From NCBI GenBank assembly GCA_014380545.1, contig JACMJP010000533.1, forward strand, positions 1 to 6,644: a stretch of 6,644 nt of DNA. The letters run 5' to 3'. The position numbers and the translations under genes are program-made. This stretch comes from Chitinophagales bacterium. Its GTDB lineage: Bacteria; Bacteroidota; Bacteroidia; Chitinophagales; BACL12. This document shows, piece after piece, positions 5,213 to 6,644 of the stretch (position 1 is the first letter of the stretch; every line of letters begins with the position of its first letter). Under the pieces are notes generated by a model. It did not search any database and was not told the DNA's origin. It saw only the letters and a program-made list of their open reading frames with translations.

Positions 5213-6169
5213 ATGGCTGAAACAACCTGGCAATATGCCAACAACCAGTTCGACAACACTACAAAAGAGAGTTTCATCAAAATGGTCATCATCAGCAGCG
5301 ACCACGACAGTAAACTTGCCGCTCAAATTGCAGATGCTGACATTAACACCATTTACACTTTTTATCACCCCGTACACCAGCAGTATATAACCAAATATAC
5401 CCAATGGCGCAGTTCCATTGCCCAGCGGGAAGGGGCAACTTTAAATTTTACCAAAAAAATTGACAAGCTGCGATCCGTAGATATTGAAGACTGGGACATT
5501 AGGGTGTCTGTTATCTATAAACCCGATACGCCTGAATACATGGCCATCTTTCCCGATGGCAGATCCCCTTTCCAGGTAGGAAGTTATGAAAGCCGCATTC
5601 TTGCGGTGTCAACCCTCATTGAAAATATGGGTACAGATGCAGCACTCACAACAATTAAAACTGATGTAACTGCTATCAGCACTGTGCTTCAAACTGCCCG
5701 CAATACACAGCAGGGTAAAGAAGGAATTGTGGTTGACCGAAGTGCGGAGCTTGAAGAACTGAGGTTTACTGTTGCAAAGAACATGTTCAGAAGTTGCGCA
5801 AAACTGATGGATAAATTCTGGCAAAACCCGCTTATGATAGAGCAGTTCTTTGATCTTGAAACTATCCGTTCCACAAATACTCTGCAGGATCCGCTCTTAA
5901 TTAACCTCAATCCTTCAGAAACAAAGAATGCGGCTATTACTTTTAGCGATACATCAGAACTTACTATTACAAATACAGGAAGCACAGCAATTATTGTTTG
6001 CCGCAGCGCAACAAGCGGAACTTTATGCCCGGGTCCGAATCTTACGGTTAATCCTGCACAAACAATAACCGTTGCAGTTACTTCGCTTGCAGCTTCGGGT
6101 AATTTTATAAATGTTACGAATACAAGTGCAGGCTCTACCGGAAGTTTAGAGATACTGGCGGTGGGTTGA
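5213..6169 (+). CDS. Hypothetical two-domain protein (helical N-terminal region, beta-rich C-terminal domain)
   Basis: I do not recognise this family. From the ATG at 5213 it has 318 residues and no signal peptide, so it is predicted to be cytoplasmic. Residues about 1-226 look mainly helical, rich in Q, W and charged residues, with SAELEELRFTVAKNMFRSCA (177-196) the clearest helix. Residues about 230-318 look like a small beta-sandwich rich in T, S, N and A, with ELTITNTGSTAIIVC, a CPGP turn (272-275) and a repetitive Thr/Ser end. There is no T9SS sorting domain and no catalytic motif I can name. The frame also opens at an ATG at 5129, adding 28 residues. I prefer 5213 because the extension looks unlike a conserved N-terminus and the bases before 5213 look like an AT-rich leader, but neither start has a promoter consensus or ribosome site. 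Its own terminator follows at 6195. It sits directly downstream of the 42-bp repeats. Confidence 0.8.
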   Translation: MAETTWQYANNQFDNTTKESFIKMVIISSDHDSKLAAQIADADINTIYTFYHPVHQQYITKYTQWRSSIAQREGATLNFTKKIDKLRSVDIEDWDIRVSVIYKPDTPEYMAIFPDGRSPFQVGSYESRILAVSTLIENMGTDAALTTIKTDVTAISTVLQTARNTQQGKEGIVVDRSAELEELRFTVAKNMFRSCAKLMDKFWQNPLMIEQFFDLETIRSTNTLQDPLLINLNPSETKNAAITFSDTSELTITNTGSTAIIVCRSATSGTLCPGPNLTVNPAQTITVAVTSLAASGNFINVTNTSAGSTGSLEILAVG

Positions 6170-6194
6170 TGAGAGTTTAATGTTAGATGATAAG

Positions 6195-6221
6195 ATCCGG
6201 GCGAAATGCCCGGATTTTTTT
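6195..6221 (+). terminator. Rho-independent terminator of the hypothetical two-domain gene
   Basis: The stem is ATCCGGGC (6195-6202) paired with GCCCGGAT (6208-6215), with a GAAAT loop and a run of seven T (6215-6221). It starts 25 bases after the stop codon at 6169. Confidence 0.93.
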
Positions 6222-6264
6222 ATGAATTTAATGCCCGTCCCTGTTATTCCTGCACATAAATCAT

Positions 6265-6299
6265 AAAAAAAACCGGCCGGGTTTCTCAGGCCCGACCGG
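6265..6299 (-). terminator. Rho-independent terminator of the T9SS cargo gene entering from the right
   Basis: Read on the minus strand, CCGGTCGGG (6299-6291) pairs with CCCGGCCGG (6281-6273) through eight standard pairs and one G-T pair, with a nine-base loop. Eight T follow (6272-6265). It lies 33 bases after the stop codon at 6333-6335 and faces the plus-strand terminator at 6195-6221, so the two genes converge with separate terminators. Confidence 0.9.
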
Positions 6300-6332
6300 A
6301 AGCACAATATAGATAGAAAAAAGGTGTGTAAA

Positions 6333-6644
6333 TTAATGTATCACTCTTAATGGCAATGTTTCATTACCTTCTTTTGAAATAAGGGTAACTATGTACATGC
6401 CTGTTTGCATATTACTAACATCAAGTGTTGTTTTTACAGGGGTAGTTGCAGAAATATCTGTTGAAGACAAAATCACATTGCCAAGCATATCCGTTACTTG
6501 CACTGCCGTAAATATTTTTGATGCAGAGCTGCTTTCTACAGAAACAAAACTAACTGCAGGGTTAGGGTAAATTTTAAATGACGTAACAGACGGTTGTTTT
6601 TGGGGAGTAAGCGAAATAACATTAGAATAAGTAATGGCACCAGA
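6333..6644 (-). CDS. T9SS cargo protein, C-terminal sorting domain only (5' end outside window)
   Basis: Only the last 103 codons are inside the window; the frame is open through the right edge, and it ends with TAA at 6333-6335. Residues 23-103 of this fragment form a T9SS type A sorting domain: FKIYPNPAVSFVSV (23-36), VQVTDMLGNVIL (48-59), LDVSNMQTGMYIVTLISKEG (74-93) and the basic end PLRVIH. The protein is therefore exported through the outer membrane by T9SS, and this domain would be cleaved there. About 22 residues before it (SGAITYSNVISLTPQ...) are too few to name the functional part. It shares the sorting domain type with the product at 2722-4182, but the two sequences differ and are not a recent duplication. 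Confidence 0.92.
   Translation of the reverse strand, partial: SGAITYSNVISLTPQKQPSVTSFKIYPNPAVSFVSVESSSASKIFTAVQVTDMLGNVILSSTDISATTPVKTTLDVSNMQTGMYIVTLISKEGNETLPLRVIH

Noticed and set aside
5198..5985. Three minus-strand frames opposite the hypothetical two-domain gene
   Set aside because: They overlap a long plus-strand frame with good protein character and its own terminator; they are cysteine- and serine-rich in the manner of antisense frames.

Overview
The window looks like the chromosome of an AT-rich Bacteroidota bacterium, possibly of Chitinophagales/Sphingobacteriales type (an inference from memory of protein style, not a search). Three things point there. Two genes end in type IX secretion (T9SS) C-terminal sorting domains. 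Three exact copies of the Bacteroidota -7 promoter motif TAnnTTTG lie just upstream of starts. Most genes lack a Shine-Dalgarno sequence.

Layout. Positions 33-970 (minus) hold nuoB and nuoA, the first two genes of a complex I (NADH:quinone oxidoreductase) operon that runs off the left edge. They overlap by 10 bases. Upstream on the same strand, 1093-2466 holds an ECF sigma factor followed by its membrane anti-sigma factor of RskA type. Both genes appear to start with TTG. A 255-base divergent region separates the sigma gene from a plus-strand gene (2722-4182). That gene encodes a secreted 486-residue protein with a signal peptide, a MopE-type metal-binding motif, two Ig-like domains and a T9SS sorting domain. 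It has a full TTTG-N20-TACATTTG promoter and a strong terminator.

The right half is more accessory in character. A small three-helix membrane protein (4318-4719, minus) is followed by about 490 bases without a convincing gene. That gap holds a G-rich tract on the minus strand (4848-4880) and an array of imperfect 42-bp repeats built from inverted repeats (4882-5066), which ends in a 40-bp near-perfect palindrome. Next comes a protein of unknown function (about 5213-6169, plus) with a helical N-terminal region and a small beta-rich C-terminal domain. Two convergent terminators separate it from the 3' end of a second T9SS cargo gene that enters from the right edge (6333-6644, minus).

How the parts fit. 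The sigma/anti-sigma pair is a signalling unit whose targets cannot be read from this window. The nuo genes probably have their own promoter. The two T9SS cargos are exported or surface proteins and look independent of each other. The best candidates for something undescribed are the 42-bp double-dyad repeat array and the unknown two-domain protein directly downstream of it.
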